A DNA stretch of 41,472 nt from Chloroflexota bacterium (GTDB taxonomy: Bacteria > Chloroflexota > Limnocylindria > Limnocylindrales > CSP1-4). Positions within the stretch are counted from its first letter, which is position 1. Each line of letters begins with the position of its first letter. This document shows positions 8,146 to 16,229 of the stretch, one piece after another. Below the pieces are notes generated by a model. It made no database searches. It saw nothing but the letters and a program-made list of their open reading frames with translations, and was not told the DNA's origin. The stretch is from assembly GCA_005883615.1 (NCBI GenBank), contig VBEC01000018.1, forward strand, positions 1-41,472, written 5' to 3'. A program made the position numbers and the translations under genes.

Positions 8146-9663
8146 CTATCCGTCCGACTCGGGATCATGAGCGGAGACGTTCAGCACGCCCTCGCTTTCG
8201 GTGGTGATTCGCGCCTGGAAACCGGGCAGCGACTGGATGGCGTCCCGCAGCGACACGCCGTCCCGGTGAGACACCGTGAACAGGAACTCACCGTCGGGGC
8301 CTGAGGCAACGCCGACATTGCTGACCCCTTCGACGCGTCCCAGGTGCCGTTTGAAGCTGGCGATCGATGCGACGCTCACCAGTCCGACGACGACAAGCTG
8401 CGTCCGGCTCGGCGCATCCTTGGCTTCGGCGGTGCCGGCAAGCCCGTCGCTCGAACCATCCGAGTCCGACCGCATGGGAACCAGGCCCGCGAGTCGAGCG
8501 GCGAGTGCGTCGTCGGCGATGATGGGGATTTCGTCCCCATCGCCGGAGCCGTCCTCGTCGGCCGCGGCAGCCGCTTCAGCCTCCGCGGTGGCGAAATCGC
8601 CATGGCCCGTCTCGACTGAGCCTTCGTGATCCTGGTTTTCGACGTCCGGCTCGTCGGCCCCGGGGACCGCCCCGATCCGCGCTGCCAGGGCGGCAGCGCT
8701 CGCCATTGCCTCTGCGTTCTCGGCCGTCTCAGCTGTCGGGGCCTCTTGGTGCGATTCCATGACGGGGGCGCCGTGCTCAGAGTCGAGATCCGGCCCCGTG
8801 AACGGCGGTGGCTCTGGAAGGTTCTGGGCCATGGACGCGAATCGGGTGGGATCCTCGACGGCGAGCAACTCTTCGAAGAACTCGCTCATCTGGGCTTCGA
8901 AGCCGGCGACCCGCGCCTGAACTCGCTCGATCTGGCGCTCGAGGTACCCGGCGTGGACCTCCAGGTCCTCCTCGAGCTGGGCCTTCCGGGCAACGATGCG
9001 CTGCTCGGTCTCCTCGCGGATCCGCGCAATCTCGGCCTTCGACCAGTCCCGGATGCCGCCGATGTCATCGTCGGCCTGCTTGCGGAACTCGTTGACGTCC
9101 GTTGCCGAGCTGCCGTGGATCTGCTCGATGAACGCCTTGGCGTCGGCCTGGTAGTGGCTGACCGTGGTCGAGCGGGCGGACTCGGCCGCCGTGTGCATGG
9201 CCCGGTTCAGGTCTGCCAGGAAGGTGTTGGGGCGACGTCCCCCGTCCGATCCGGAGCGGAGGGGCGAGGTCTCGGGCCCTGCAAGGGTGGCCTCAGCAGC
9301 GTCAGCCCCCTCGCTGGCCTCGGCCGCGGCTGAATCGTGCGTCTCGCCAGTGGCTTCAACACCGGGATCGCCGGCCTGCGTCGCTTCGGCATCCGTCGAA
9401 GCAGCTTCGCTCATTTCGGCCTCCGCGGTGCCCTCGTCAGGTGCTTCTGATTCGGTGGTGGCGTCCCAGGCATTGGATTCGCCAACAGCCTCGGGTTCCC
9501 CAACGCCCTGCTCGATCGCGCCCTCGACGCTCGGCTCGTTCATGGTGGACCCTTCCGGCATCTCGGTCGACTCGGGCATGGTCGACTCGGCAGGCGCCTC
9601 CGACGCGTCGGTTTCCGTGCTCCAGCCGGACCTTGCGTCGGTCCGCGATTCGGTGCTCGCCAT
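8146..9663 (-). CDS. Large acidic protein: disordered N-terminus, coiled coil, small C-terminal alpha/beta domain
   Basis: 505 residues. Residues 1 to about 160 are highly acidic and low complexity (Glu, Ala, Ser, Thr). About 165-275 is a long helix/coiled coil with heptad-like Glu/Arg/Leu spacing (EIARIREETEQRIVARKAQL, YLERQIERVQARVAGFEAQM). A second acidic linker follows to about 420. The last 85 residues (LVVVGLVSVASIASFKRHLG to ITTESEGVLNVSA) look like a ferredoxin-like beta-alpha-beta fold with the GVSNVGVASGPDGEFLFTV pattern of an ACT/HMA-like module. No transmembrane helix. It is first in a two-gene unit with the CpaE-like ATPase, so it may be that ATPase's polar scaffold or cargo (inference). 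Family not recognised. Confidence 0.8.
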   Translation of the reverse strand: MASTESRTDARSGWSTETDASEAPAESTMPESTEMPEGSTMNEPSVEGAIEQGVGEPEAVGESNAWDATTESEAPDEGTAEAEMSEAASTDAEATQAGDPGVEATGETHDSAAAEASEGADAAEATLAGPETSPLRSGSDGGRRPNTFLADLNRAMHTAAESARSTTVSHYQADAKAFIEQIHGSSATDVNEFRKQADDDIGGIRDWSKAEIARIREETEQRIVARKAQLEEDLEVHAGYLERQIERVQARVAGFEAQMSEFFEELLAVEDPTRFASMAQNLPEPPPFTGPDLDSEHGAPVMESHQEAPTAETAENAEAMASAAALAARIGAVPGADEPDVENQDHEGSVETGHGDFATAEAEAAAAADEDGSGDGDEIPIIADDALAARLAGLVPMRSDSDGSSDGLAGTAEAKDAPSRTQLVVVGLVSVASIASFKRHLGRVEGVSNVGVASGPDGEFLFTVSHRDGVSLRDAIQSLPGFQARITTESEGVLNVSAHDPESDG

Positions 9664-9938
9664 CGGTAAGAGTCCTCTCCAGGTGGACGGTGCGGGCGTG
9701 TCTCAGGGCTTGCATCGAACAGTAGGAGGACGTGGCAGTGAGGTGGAGTCCGCTAGAGGTACCACGGGTCTGTGCCCAGTGGTACCGACGAGTCCCCGAG
9801 GGCGGCCCCGGTGCGGGACGGCACCGCGTTCGGCGCGGGAGGTTCGAGGGCGCCAATTTCCGCCTCCGAATCGCCGGTTCACGACGGCGTGCGTGCCAAG
9901 CTCACGCTCGGCGGGACTCGATCGAGCAGCCGGGTACC
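9664..9938. promoter_or_regulatory. Divergent promoter region between the coiled-coil gene and moaA
   Basis: 275 bases separating two head-to-head genes, so it must hold both promoters. The main structure is the GGTACCAC/GTGGTACC hairpin at 9758-9786. A frame runs open from 9732 into moaA but is Arg-rich and unlike MoaA, so it is not treated as coding. Confidence 0.55.
9758..9786. repeat. Inverted repeat upstream of moaA
   Basis: GGTACCAC (9758-9765) pairs perfectly with GTGGTACC (9779-9786). Inside, GGG can pair with CCC around TCTGTG, extending the stem to 11 pairs with one bulged A. It lies about 150 bases before the moaA start. It could be an operator for a dimeric regulator or an RNA hairpin; I do not see enough to call a molybdenum-cofactor riboswitch. 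Confidence 0.6.
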
Positions 9939-10979
9939 ATGTCGAAGATGCCTCCCACCAATGGGCCGATCGACCGCCTCGGCCGCGGTGTGCGCGACCT
10001 CCGGATCTCGGTCACCGACCGCTGCAACTTCCGCTGCGTTTATTGCATGCCCAAGGAGGTGTTCGGCCGGGATTACGCGTTCCTTCCGCGTGACCTCGTA
10101 CTGTCCTTCGAGGAAATCACCCGGCTTGCGCGCATATTCCTCGACCTGGGAGTGCGCAAGCTCCGGATTACGGGCGGGGAACCGCTTGCCAGGCGTGGCC
10201 TGCCGACGCTCGTTTCGATGCTGGCGGCCCTGCGCAGTCCCGACGGCGAGCCGATCGACCTGACGCTGACGACGAACGGCGCAGCACTTCGTGCACTGGC
10301 GGATCCCTTGCGCAGCGCCGGGCTCCAGAGAGTGACGGTGAGTCTCGATTCACTCGACGAGACCACGTTCCGGGCGATGAACGGCGTCGATTTTCCCGTG
10401 TCACGGGTCCTCGATGGAATCGCGGCGGCGCGCGATGCCGGGCTGGACCCGATCAAAGTCAACATGGTCGTCAAACGCGGTCTCAACGAGGGCAGCATCC
10501 TGCCGCTTGCGCGGTGGGCCAGGGCCGAGCGCGTCATTCTTCGGGTGATCGAGTACATGGACGTCGGCCATTCGAATGGCTGGCGGCTGGACGAAGTCGT
10601 CCCCGCGGCAGAGGTCATCGAGCTGATCGACCGCGAGATGCCACTCGAGGCAGTTGAGCCGAACTATCCCGGCGAGGTGGCTCTGCGCTGGCGCTACCGC
10701 GACGGCGACGGTGAGCTGGGGATTATTGCCTCGGTCAGCCAGCCCTTCTGCGGGGCCTGTACTCGCGCCAGGTTGTCGGCGGAAGGCAAGCTTTATACCT
10801 GCCTGTTCGCCGTCGACGGCTTCGACCTGCGCGGCCTGCTGCGATCAGGCGCTTCGGACGCGGAGGTCTCGGGCGCGATCGAGCGCGTCTGGACGGCACG
10901 GACCGACCGCTACTCCGAGCTGCGCTCGGCTGAGACAGCCGGGCTGCCGAAGGTGGAGATGTTCGCGCTGGGCGGTTGA
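9939..10979 (+). CDS. moaA: GTP 3',8-cyclase, molybdenum cofactor step 1
   Basis: 346 residues. A radical SAM enzyme that rearranges GTP to 3',8-cyclo-GTP at the start of molybdopterin synthesis. The N-terminal cluster motif is Cys29/Cys33/Cys36 (RCNFRCVYC), with the GGEPLARRGL SAM-binding segment and VSLDSLDETTF. The second iron-sulfur cluster that binds GTP is provided by Cys271, Cys274 and Cys288 (FCGACTRARLS and YTCLF). The chain ends in ALGG; MoaA needs a C-terminal Gly-Gly for activation of the radical reaction, and it is kept here. Start chosen at ATG 9939 because homology begins just after it. No other moa/mob gene is in the window. Confidence 0.95.
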   Translation: MSKMPPTNGPIDRLGRGVRDLRISVTDRCNFRCVYCMPKEVFGRDYAFLPRDLVLSFEEITRLARIFLDLGVRKLRITGGEPLARRGLPTLVSMLAALRSPDGEPIDLTLTTNGAALRALADPLRSAGLQRVTVSLDSLDETTFRAMNGVDFPVSRVLDGIAAARDAGLDPIKVNMVVKRGLNEGSILPLARWARAERVILRVIEYMDVGHSNGWRLDEVVPAAEVIELIDREMPLEAVEPNYPGEVALRWRYRDGDGELGIIASVSQPFCGACTRARLSAEGKLYTCLFAVDGFDLRGLLRSGASDAEVSGAIERVWTARTDRYSELRSAETAGLPKVEMFALGG

Positions 10980-11397
10980 CGTGACCGCGGCCGTCGGCCC
11001 ATTCACGGCGGCCGGCCTGGCCATGCTGGAGCGCCTGGCCGGCCCGCCGGGCGCTTGTCCACCGGCTGTCCACAGCGCTGCAGAACTCGTGGACAGGCAA
11101 ACCTTAACCAAACCGAAACTGGTGGATAACCGCGTTGACCGGTCCCCAGCCCAGCCGTATCGTTCGTGTTGCCCGAAGCGGCCGTCAGGACCGGGGAAAC
11201 CGAGATCACATCAAGGGCCTCCAGTCCGGACCGGTTGCTTCGGGCGCTTCTATACCCGTTCGCGGCGGCTTCACGGCTGCCCCCGGGGCGGCTCGGCGGG
11301 ACGTGATCGGCATCCCGGTGTCGATACTCCCGTCGAGCTGAAGAAGCCCGCGGGCCTCCCCGCCGTCTACCCCCTGGACGCGTATGCTGAGGCCCGC
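10980..11397. promoter_or_regulatory. 418-bp intergenic region with DnaA-box-like motifs and inverted repeats
   Basis: No gene is convincing; a frame runs open through the whole gap into the phosphorylase but is low in conserved character. Four 9-mers close to the DnaA box TT(A/G)TCCACA lie in 75 bases: TTGTCCACC 11055-11063, CTGTCCACA 11066-11074, CGTGGACAG 11088-11096 (reverse) and GGTGGATAA 11121-11129 (reverse). Bases 11098-11131 are AT-richer than the surroundings. CTGTCCAC/GTGGACAG at 11066-11073 and 11089-11096 forms an 8-bp inverted repeat. A second inverted repeat, GCCCGAAGC (11171-11179) with GCTTCGGGC (11237-11245), encloses 57 bases. Confidence 0.55.
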
Positions 11398-12261
11398 ATG
11401 TCCGATTCGCCGAGCGAGCGCGGGCGTCCGATCTCCCCTGCAGAGCAACCAGTCAGGCTGGCGGCGTTGGAGGCTGCCGTGCGCGCCCGCACCGCGCTTG
11501 TGCCTGCCGTTGGTGTCGTGCTGGGCTCGGGGCTGGGCGGACTCGCGGACGAGCTGTCCGATGGGGTGGCGGTGCCGTTCGCCGAGCTTCCCGGATGGCC
11601 CGCCGCCGGGGCTCCCGGTCACGCCGGACGGCTCCTGCTCGGTCACCTCGACCAGGTGCCGGTGGTCATGCTCCAAGGTCGCCTCCACCTCTACGAAGGC
11701 CACGATCCGGGGCTGGTCGTTCAGCCCGCGCTGCTGATGGGGCGCCTCGGCGCCCGAACGATCGTGCTCACGAACGCGGCGGGCGGGGTCAACCCGGCCT
11801 TTGGCCCGGGGACGTTGATGGTAATTGCCGACCATCTCAACCTGACCGGTCGCAGCCCGCTCCTGGGTGCCAATGCCGACAAGATCGGCCCCCGCTTTCC
11901 GGATCTGACCGCGGTCTGGGCGCCTGACCTCCGCCGCGCGCTGCACGAGGCAGGACAGGCCGAGGGCGTCGAGCTCGCCGAAGGTGTCTACGCCGGCCTG
12001 CTCGGACCGAGCTACGAAACGCCAGCCGAGGTGCGCATGCTTCGGACGCTGGGCGCCGACGCGGTGGGCATGTCCACCGTCCTCGAAGCCATCGCCGCGC
12101 GGTGGGCCGGGCTGGCGGTATGCGGCGTCTCTCTTATCACCAATGCAGGCGCCGGTTATACCGGGAAGCCACTCAGCCACGAGGAGGTGCTCGCGTCGGG
12201 CGCCGAGGCCGGACCCAGGCTCGGGCATGTCATCCGCCGGTTCGTCCGGGACAGAACGTGA
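11398..12261 (+). CDS. Purine nucleoside phosphorylase (trimeric, family 2)
   Basis: 287 residues from ATG 11398. It splits inosine or guanosine with phosphate into base and ribose-1-phosphate. Motifs: phosphate loop GVVLGSGLGGLADEL; LQGRLHLYEGHDP with the catalytic-region His; TNAAGGVNP; the AGLLGPSYETPAEVRMLR block with the base-contacting Glu region; GMSTVLEAI and SLITNAGAG, whose Asn marks 6-oxopurine specificity in the trimeric family. Length is normal. The long frame opening at 10654 is not real N-terminal sequence: it overlaps moaA and is not conserved. The gene stands between a structured 5' gap and a downstream hairpin, and faces thyX, another nucleotide gene. Gene name would be punA or deoD; I leave it blank because usage varies. 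Confidence 0.92.
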   Translation: MSDSPSERGRPISPAEQPVRLAALEAAVRARTALVPAVGVVLGSGLGGLADELSDGVAVPFAELPGWPAAGAPGHAGRLLLGHLDQVPVVMLQGRLHLYEGHDPGLVVQPALLMGRLGARTIVLTNAAGGVNPAFGPGTLMVIADHLNLTGRSPLLGANADKIGPRFPDLTAVWAPDLRRALHEAGQAEGVELAEGVYAGLLGPSYETPAEVRMLRTLGADAVGMSTVLEAIAARWAGLAVCGVSLITNAGAGYTGKPLSHEEVLASGAEAGPRLGHVIRRFVRDRT

Positions 12262-12496
12262 GGGCGCGGTAGCGCACTCGCGGTAGCGAGTCGCCTGCGC
12301 TGCGTCAGATGCGAACCTAAGTGGCCCTTGGACTCGCGGTCCCCGCGGCGCCCGGCGATTGTGGCCCCCGAACATCCCGCACGGAGCGCCCGGCGGGACA
12401 ACTCCAACGGCGTCGGTCGCCAAGTTGGGTCTAACGCGAGCACCACTCGCAAATGACGCAAAGCCTTGCTGAGGTCCTAAATCCGCGGCGTTGGGC
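12262..12496. other. Convergent intergenic region with hairpin just after the phosphorylase
   Basis: 235 bases between two converging genes. ACTCGC (12276-12281), loop GGTA, GCGAGT (12286-12291) is a perfect 6-bp hairpin 15 bases after the phosphorylase stop, a plausible terminator stem but without a T tract. The rest is GC-rich with no gene seen. Confidence 0.5.
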
Positions 12497-13282
12497 TCAG
12501 GTGACGGGCAGCTCCCGGCCGGCCGCTCGGGCCGTCTTGGCCTTCTCGGCCCAGGCGGCGAGGACCACGTCCTTGTGTGGACGAATCGGGCAGTGCCCGT
12601 CACGGTTGTTCATCTCGTCGCAGTAGCCGAGGGGCACGCACTTCGGGGCGAGAAATGAGCCAAGGAATGGGGAGACGTTGAAGATCTCGTGGCGGATCAG
12701 CTGGAAGAGCCGGCGGATCTCCCACTGGGCCATTGTGCACAGCCGCAGCCCGGACATATGGATCAGGGCCCGCAGGTTGGTCGTCATCACGAGGTTCGTG
12801 CGCGTGGCGTTCGGAAACACGAAGCGAGCGTCCTCGCCGGGAATTCCGGCCCCGAGGAGATCCCCATACAGATCGAGTGAGCCCTCGATCTGCTCCTCGT
12901 AACGGCGGCGCAGCTCGGGATCGGCGTCCTCCAGGGTGGCCGGCAGCATCGTTGAAGCGCCCTTGTACTTGACGTAGCGCTGGCTCTGCTGGTCGAACGC
13001 GACGCCGGCACGATGGCGCACCAGCTGGTGCGACAGCGTCCGCGAAACCCCGCTGATGCCGAACGTGAAGACGATGTGCTCGATGGTCGAGCCGTGGCCC
13101 GACTCGATCACGCCCTGGATCAGCTTCTGCTGCTTCGCGCCATCGACCTCGCCGGCGACCGCGCGGCGGAAGATCTCGTCAGGCTCCAGCTCCGAATAGC
13201 AAGTGCGGCAGGCCGTGTAGATCAGCGGCACATAGAAGCGCTCGACGATGTCCTTGTCGGGGAACAGGAGCGTCGCCTTCAT
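12497..13282 (-). CDS. thyX: Flavin-dependent thymidylate synthase
   Basis: 261 residues. ThyX methylates dUMP to dTMP with FAD, NADPH and methylenetetrahydrofolate. The ThyX signature RHR-x8-S is present as RHRAGVAFDQQSQRY, near HxLVRHR; an earlier ESGHGSTIEHIVFTF segment matches the conserved H-x-S-x-x-E-H region, and NLRALIHMSGLRLCTMAQWEIR is the C-terminal dUMP/FAD helix region. Length is normal. No thyA-like gene is in the window. The start at 13282 has only a weak ribosome site and overlaps by 104 bases a low-complexity frame that begins at 13475 (listed separately), so its translation may be coupled or its real start may differ. Confidence 0.95.
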   Translation of the reverse strand: MKATLLFPDKDIVERFYVPLIYTACRTCYSELEPDEIFRRAVAGEVDGAKQQKLIQGVIESGHGSTIEHIVFTFGISGVSRTLSHQLVRHRAGVAFDQQSQRYVKYKGASTMLPATLEDADPELRRRYEEQIEGSLDLYGDLLGAGIPGEDARFVFPNATRTNLVMTTNLRALIHMSGLRLCTMAQWEIRRLFQLIRHEIFNVSPFLGSFLAPKCVPLGYCDEMNNRDGHCPIRPHKDVVLAAWAEKAKTARAAGRELPVT

Positions 13283-13475
13283 CCCGAGATCGCGGCGCCC
13301 CGGGTTGCGCGGGATGCGCGGGAGGGGACGAAGCCGGCAGGGGCGCGGCCGCAGGCGACTCGGCCAGAGGCGACTCGGCTACAGATGACCCAGCCGCAGG
13401 CGACTCGGCCGCAGACGACTCGGCGGGCGTAGGCGCGGCGCCAATCGCGTCGCTTGTCCTTGGCTGGGCAGTCAT
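13179..13475 (-). CDS. Possible low-complexity upstream ORF overlapping thyX
   Basis: 98 codons in the +1 frame relative to thyX, starting at ATG 13475 with a GAGGG-like ribosome site 4 bases before it. Residues 15-55 are a repetitive Ala/Glu/Ser/Pro stretch (units like AESPA) made by the 15-bp tandem repeat at 13352-13426. The last third overlaps the thyX start in another frame and looks like a shadow. It could be a leader peptide coupling translation to thyX, a disordered thyX extension cut off by a frameshift, or noncoding. Function unknown; low confidence. Confidence 0.3.
   Translation of the reverse strand: MTAQPRTSDAIGAAPTPAESSAAESPAAGSSVAESPLAESPAAAPLPASSPPAHPAQPGAPRSRDEGDAPVPRQGHRRALLCAADLHGLPHLLFGAGA
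13352..13426. repeat. 15-bp tandem repeat, five units
   Basis: Five imperfect 15-base units with consensus CAGGCGACTCGGCCG begin at 13352, 13367, 13382, 13397 and 13412; the third unit (CAGATGACCCAGCCG) diverges most. It lies 70-144 bases upstream of the thyX start and keeps frame (15 = 5 codons). Confidence 0.85.
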
Positions 13476-13501
13476 CTAACCCTCAGGATACCGCCCGCGG
13501 C

Positions 13502-16201
13502 TCAACCCGCCTCCGAAGGCCCAGACGGCCTCCGGCGACTCTCCAGTGCCTCGGCGATCGCGGCGTCCCGGTCGAGCGCACGACCGGCCGCCCACGCGGC
13601 CTCGGCCCCGGGTCCGGGCAGCGCGGATCGAGCATTTGCCACGTAATCGGTGTTCTGGACAAGCGTCGGCGGCGCGCCGCCGGCGATCTTCTCGCGCACG
13701 CCTTCGGCCGCGCCCGCCAGGCGGAGCGCGAAGGTCGGGTCGCCATCAAGGAGTGCCAGCTCGCCGAGGTCGTCCAGGTGCATCGCGATACCGGTCGGGT
13801 CGCCCGCTTCTGCGTACAACCGCATGCCTTCGGTCGCCCATTCCCAGGCGTGATCGAGGTCGCCCTGCTCGAGCGCAACACGATCGCGAATGCCGATTAC
13901 GCTCGCCTCCGTGTACCGATCACCAGCAGCCCGGGCGGCCTCGAGAGCCTGTTCGCACAATCGATCCGCTTCTTCGTACTCGCGCATCAGGTAACGCACC
14001 AGGGCGAGACCGAGCAGGCCGGCACCGATCCGTCCGACGTCGTTCATCTCCCGCCAGATCGCCAGCGCTGCGTCGTATCGCTCGATCGCGTCCTGGTAGT
14101 CGCCCGGGATCGCCGACAGGAACGCGAGGTTGTATTCCGCTTCAGCCAGCCCGGGACGATCGCCCAGCGCCCGGCACAGATCGAGGTACTCCTCGTAGAA
14201 GCCACGCGCGGTCGGAAAGTCGTTTTGCCAGTAGGCCAACCCGCCCGCAGCATTCAGAGCCTTTGCCCGGCCCGGCGTGGCACCCGATCTCGGAGACGCC
14301 AGCAGCTCGCGGGTCATGGCGAGACCTTCGCCGAGGTGGCCACGCTGGTGCCAGAACCGCCAGAGCCGGCCGGCGGTGAGCAAGCCGTCTTCGATGTGTC
14401 CGGCAGCGATCGCCCAGCGCAGGGCGGCCCTGATGTTGTCGTGCTCGAATTCCAGGCGATCGAGCCATTCCGCCGACCGCACGCCGATCAGCTCGGGCTC
14501 GGCTCGGCGCGCGAGATCCACCACGACGGCGCACAGCCGGTCATTGCACGCTTCGAGCTCGCCTGCCTCAGCCAGTCGCTCCAGGCCGTATTCGCGGATC
14601 ACCTGGAGCATGCGAAAACGCGGCTCCTCCATGGGCCCGTCGGACCGCCGGACGAGGCTCTTGTCGACGAGCGAACCGAGCGCGTCCAGCACGTCGATGC
14701 CGAGCGCCCGATCCGGGTCACTGACGGCCTCCGCATCGTCGAGCGAACAGCCGCCCGCAAACACCGCAAGACGGGTGAAGTAGACGCGCTCGACCGGGTC
14801 GAGCAGGTCGTAGCTCCAGGCGATGGCGCCGCGAAGCGTCTGCTGGCGCTCCGGCAGGTCCCGCCCTCCTCCGGACAGCAGTCCCAGGGACTGTTCGAGA
14901 CGAGCGGCGATGGCAGACGGCGTCAGCACCCGGATCCTGGCGGCCGCGAGCTCGATGGCCAGCGGCAAGCCATCCAAGCGGGCGCAGATCAGGGCGACCG
15001 GCCGGGCGGTTTCGGCGGTCAGCGCGAAGTCCGGGCGAACGGCCTGGGCTCGCGCGACGAACAGGGCGACCGCCTCGTTGGATCCCAATTCCGCGAGAGT
15101 CGGAAGGCTGGCCGGATCGGGGACCGCAAGGGGAGCGACCGGGTACTCGCGCTCGCCGGCAAGGTGGAGCACGGCCCGGCTCGTCACGATCACTCCCAAC
15201 CCAGGGCAACGGGCGAGGAGGGTCGCAACGATCGGAGCCGCCGTGACGACGTGCTCGAAATTGTCCAGCACGAGGAGCAGCTCGGAGGTCCCGATCCGGT
15301 ACGCGATCGCGTCGATCAGGTCTCCGACACCCGAATCGCGCACGGCAAGGCCATGCGCGATTGCGGGAGTCACGAGCTCCGGATCGATGATGGGGGCGAG
15401 CGGAACCCACCCGGCGCCGTCCCGGAAATCGTCGAGACTCGCGGCGGCGGCGGCAATCGCCAGCCGGGTCTTCCCCGTTCCCCCGGGCCCCGTCAGCGTC
15501 AGGAGCCGGGTCGAGCGGAGCAAGCTCCCGATTTCAGCGACCTCGGCGGATCGGCCAAGGAAGCTCGTCAGTTGCCGGGGCAGGGTATCGAGTCGCGATT
15601 CCAGCGACCGCAATGGCGGGAATTCGGCGGACAGCCCGGGGGCGATCACCTGATGGAGCCGCATCGGCTCGAAGTCCTTGAGTCGATGAGTTCCGAGGTC
15701 CGCGAGCCGGACCTCCGTCGGGAGACGACCCTCAAGGGCCGCCCGGACCGCCTCGGATACGACGACCTGGCCACCGTGGGCCGCGGCCTCGATGCGCGCC
15801 GCCCGGTTGATGTCGATGCCCACGTAATCGTCGTCGGACATGAACACAGGCCCCGCGTGAATGCCGATCCTCACCCGGATCGGAGCCTCCGTCGGCCAGG
15901 GCTCGCCGGCCAGTGCACGCTGCGCATCGATGGCGGCGGCGAGCGCGTCGGTCGGGTCGCGAAAGACCACGAAGAAGCTGTCGCCTTCGGTTCCCCGCTC
16001 CGATCCTCCATGGGCGCTGAGTGCCGCTCGAAGGATCGTCCGATGACGTGCTCGAAGACCTGCATACCCGGCCGTTCCGACGCGCTGCTCCAGTCGGCTC
16101 GAGCCTTCGATATCGGTGAACAGGAACGTCATGCTGCCGGGCGGAAGGCCACCGTCCGGGTCCAACGATCGTGGAGAAGGCGTGCGCGCTTCGGCCGTCA
16201 T
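13502..16201 (-). CDS. Class III nucleotidyl cyclase fused to NB-ARC-type ATPase and TPR-like repeats
   Basis: 899 residues. Residues 24-190 are a class III cyclase domain: metal-binding Asp30 (FTDIEGSS) and Asp74 (EGDSFF), the purine-contacting Asp125 position and Asn132/Arg136 (INRAAR). The usual substrate Lys three residues before GD is Gly70, as in several actinobacterial-type homologues, so whether it makes cAMP, cGMP or anything is uncertain. Residues about 210-480 are an AAA/NB-ARC ATPase with P-loop GPGGTGKT (238-245), LLVLDNFEH Walker B, TSRAVLHL sensor and LDGLPLAIELAAARI. From about 560 to 860 are TPR-like repeats. The design resembles LuxR-less MalT/AfsR-type regulators. It lies 28 bases after a cNMP-binding gene on the same strand. 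Confidence 0.92.
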   Translation of the reverse strand: MTAEARTPSPRSLDPDGGLPPGSMTFLFTDIEGSSRLEQRVGTAGYAGLRARHRTILRAALSAHGGSERGTEGDSFFVVFRDPTDALAAAIDAQRALAGEPWPTEAPIRVRIGIHAGPVFMSDDDYVGIDINRAARIEAAAHGGQVVVSEAVRAALEGRLPTEVRLADLGTHRLKDFEPMRLHQVIAPGLSAEFPPLRSLESRLDTLPRQLTSFLGRSAEVAEIGSLLRSTRLLTLTGPGGTGKTRLAIAAAAASLDDFRDGAGWVPLAPIIDPELVTPAIAHGLAVRDSGVGDLIDAIAYRIGTSELLLVLDNFEHVVTAAPIVATLLARCPGLGVIVTSRAVLHLAGEREYPVAPLAVPDPASLPTLAELGSNEAVALFVARAQAVRPDFALTAETARPVALICARLDGLPLAIELAAARIRVLTPSAIAARLEQSLGLLSGGGRDLPERQQTLRGAIAWSYDLLDPVERVYFTRLAVFAGGCSLDDAEAVSDPDRALGIDVLDALGSLVDKSLVRRSDGPMEEPRFRMLQVIREYGLERLAEAGELEACNDRLCAVVVDLARRAEPELIGVRSAEWLDRLEFEHDNIRAALRWAIAAGHIEDGLLTAGRLWRFWHQRGHLGEGLAMTRELLASPRSGATPGRAKALNAAGGLAYWQNDFPTARGFYEEYLDLCRALGDRPGLAEAEYNLAFLSAIPGDYQDAIERYDAALAIWREMNDVGRIGAGLLGLALVRYLMREYEEADRLCEQALEAARAAGDRYTEASVIGIRDRVALEQGDLDHAWEWATEGMRLYAEAGDPTGIAMHLDDLGELALLDGDPTFALRLAGAAEGVREKIAGGAPPTLVQNTDYVANARSALPGPGAEAAWAAGRALDRDAAIAEALESRRRPSGPSEAG

Positions 16202-16229
16202 CGGCGCGTCTCAGCCAACCAGAACGACA

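Noticed and set aside
10980-11397. Replication origin
   Set aside because: DnaA-box-like motifs are present, but dnaA, dnaN, rpmH and a clear AT-rich unwinding region are absent; only the motif cluster is reported.
10654-12261. Extended start for the purine nucleoside phosphorylase
   Set aside because: The extra frame overlaps moaA and a noncoding gap; family similarity starts only after 11398.
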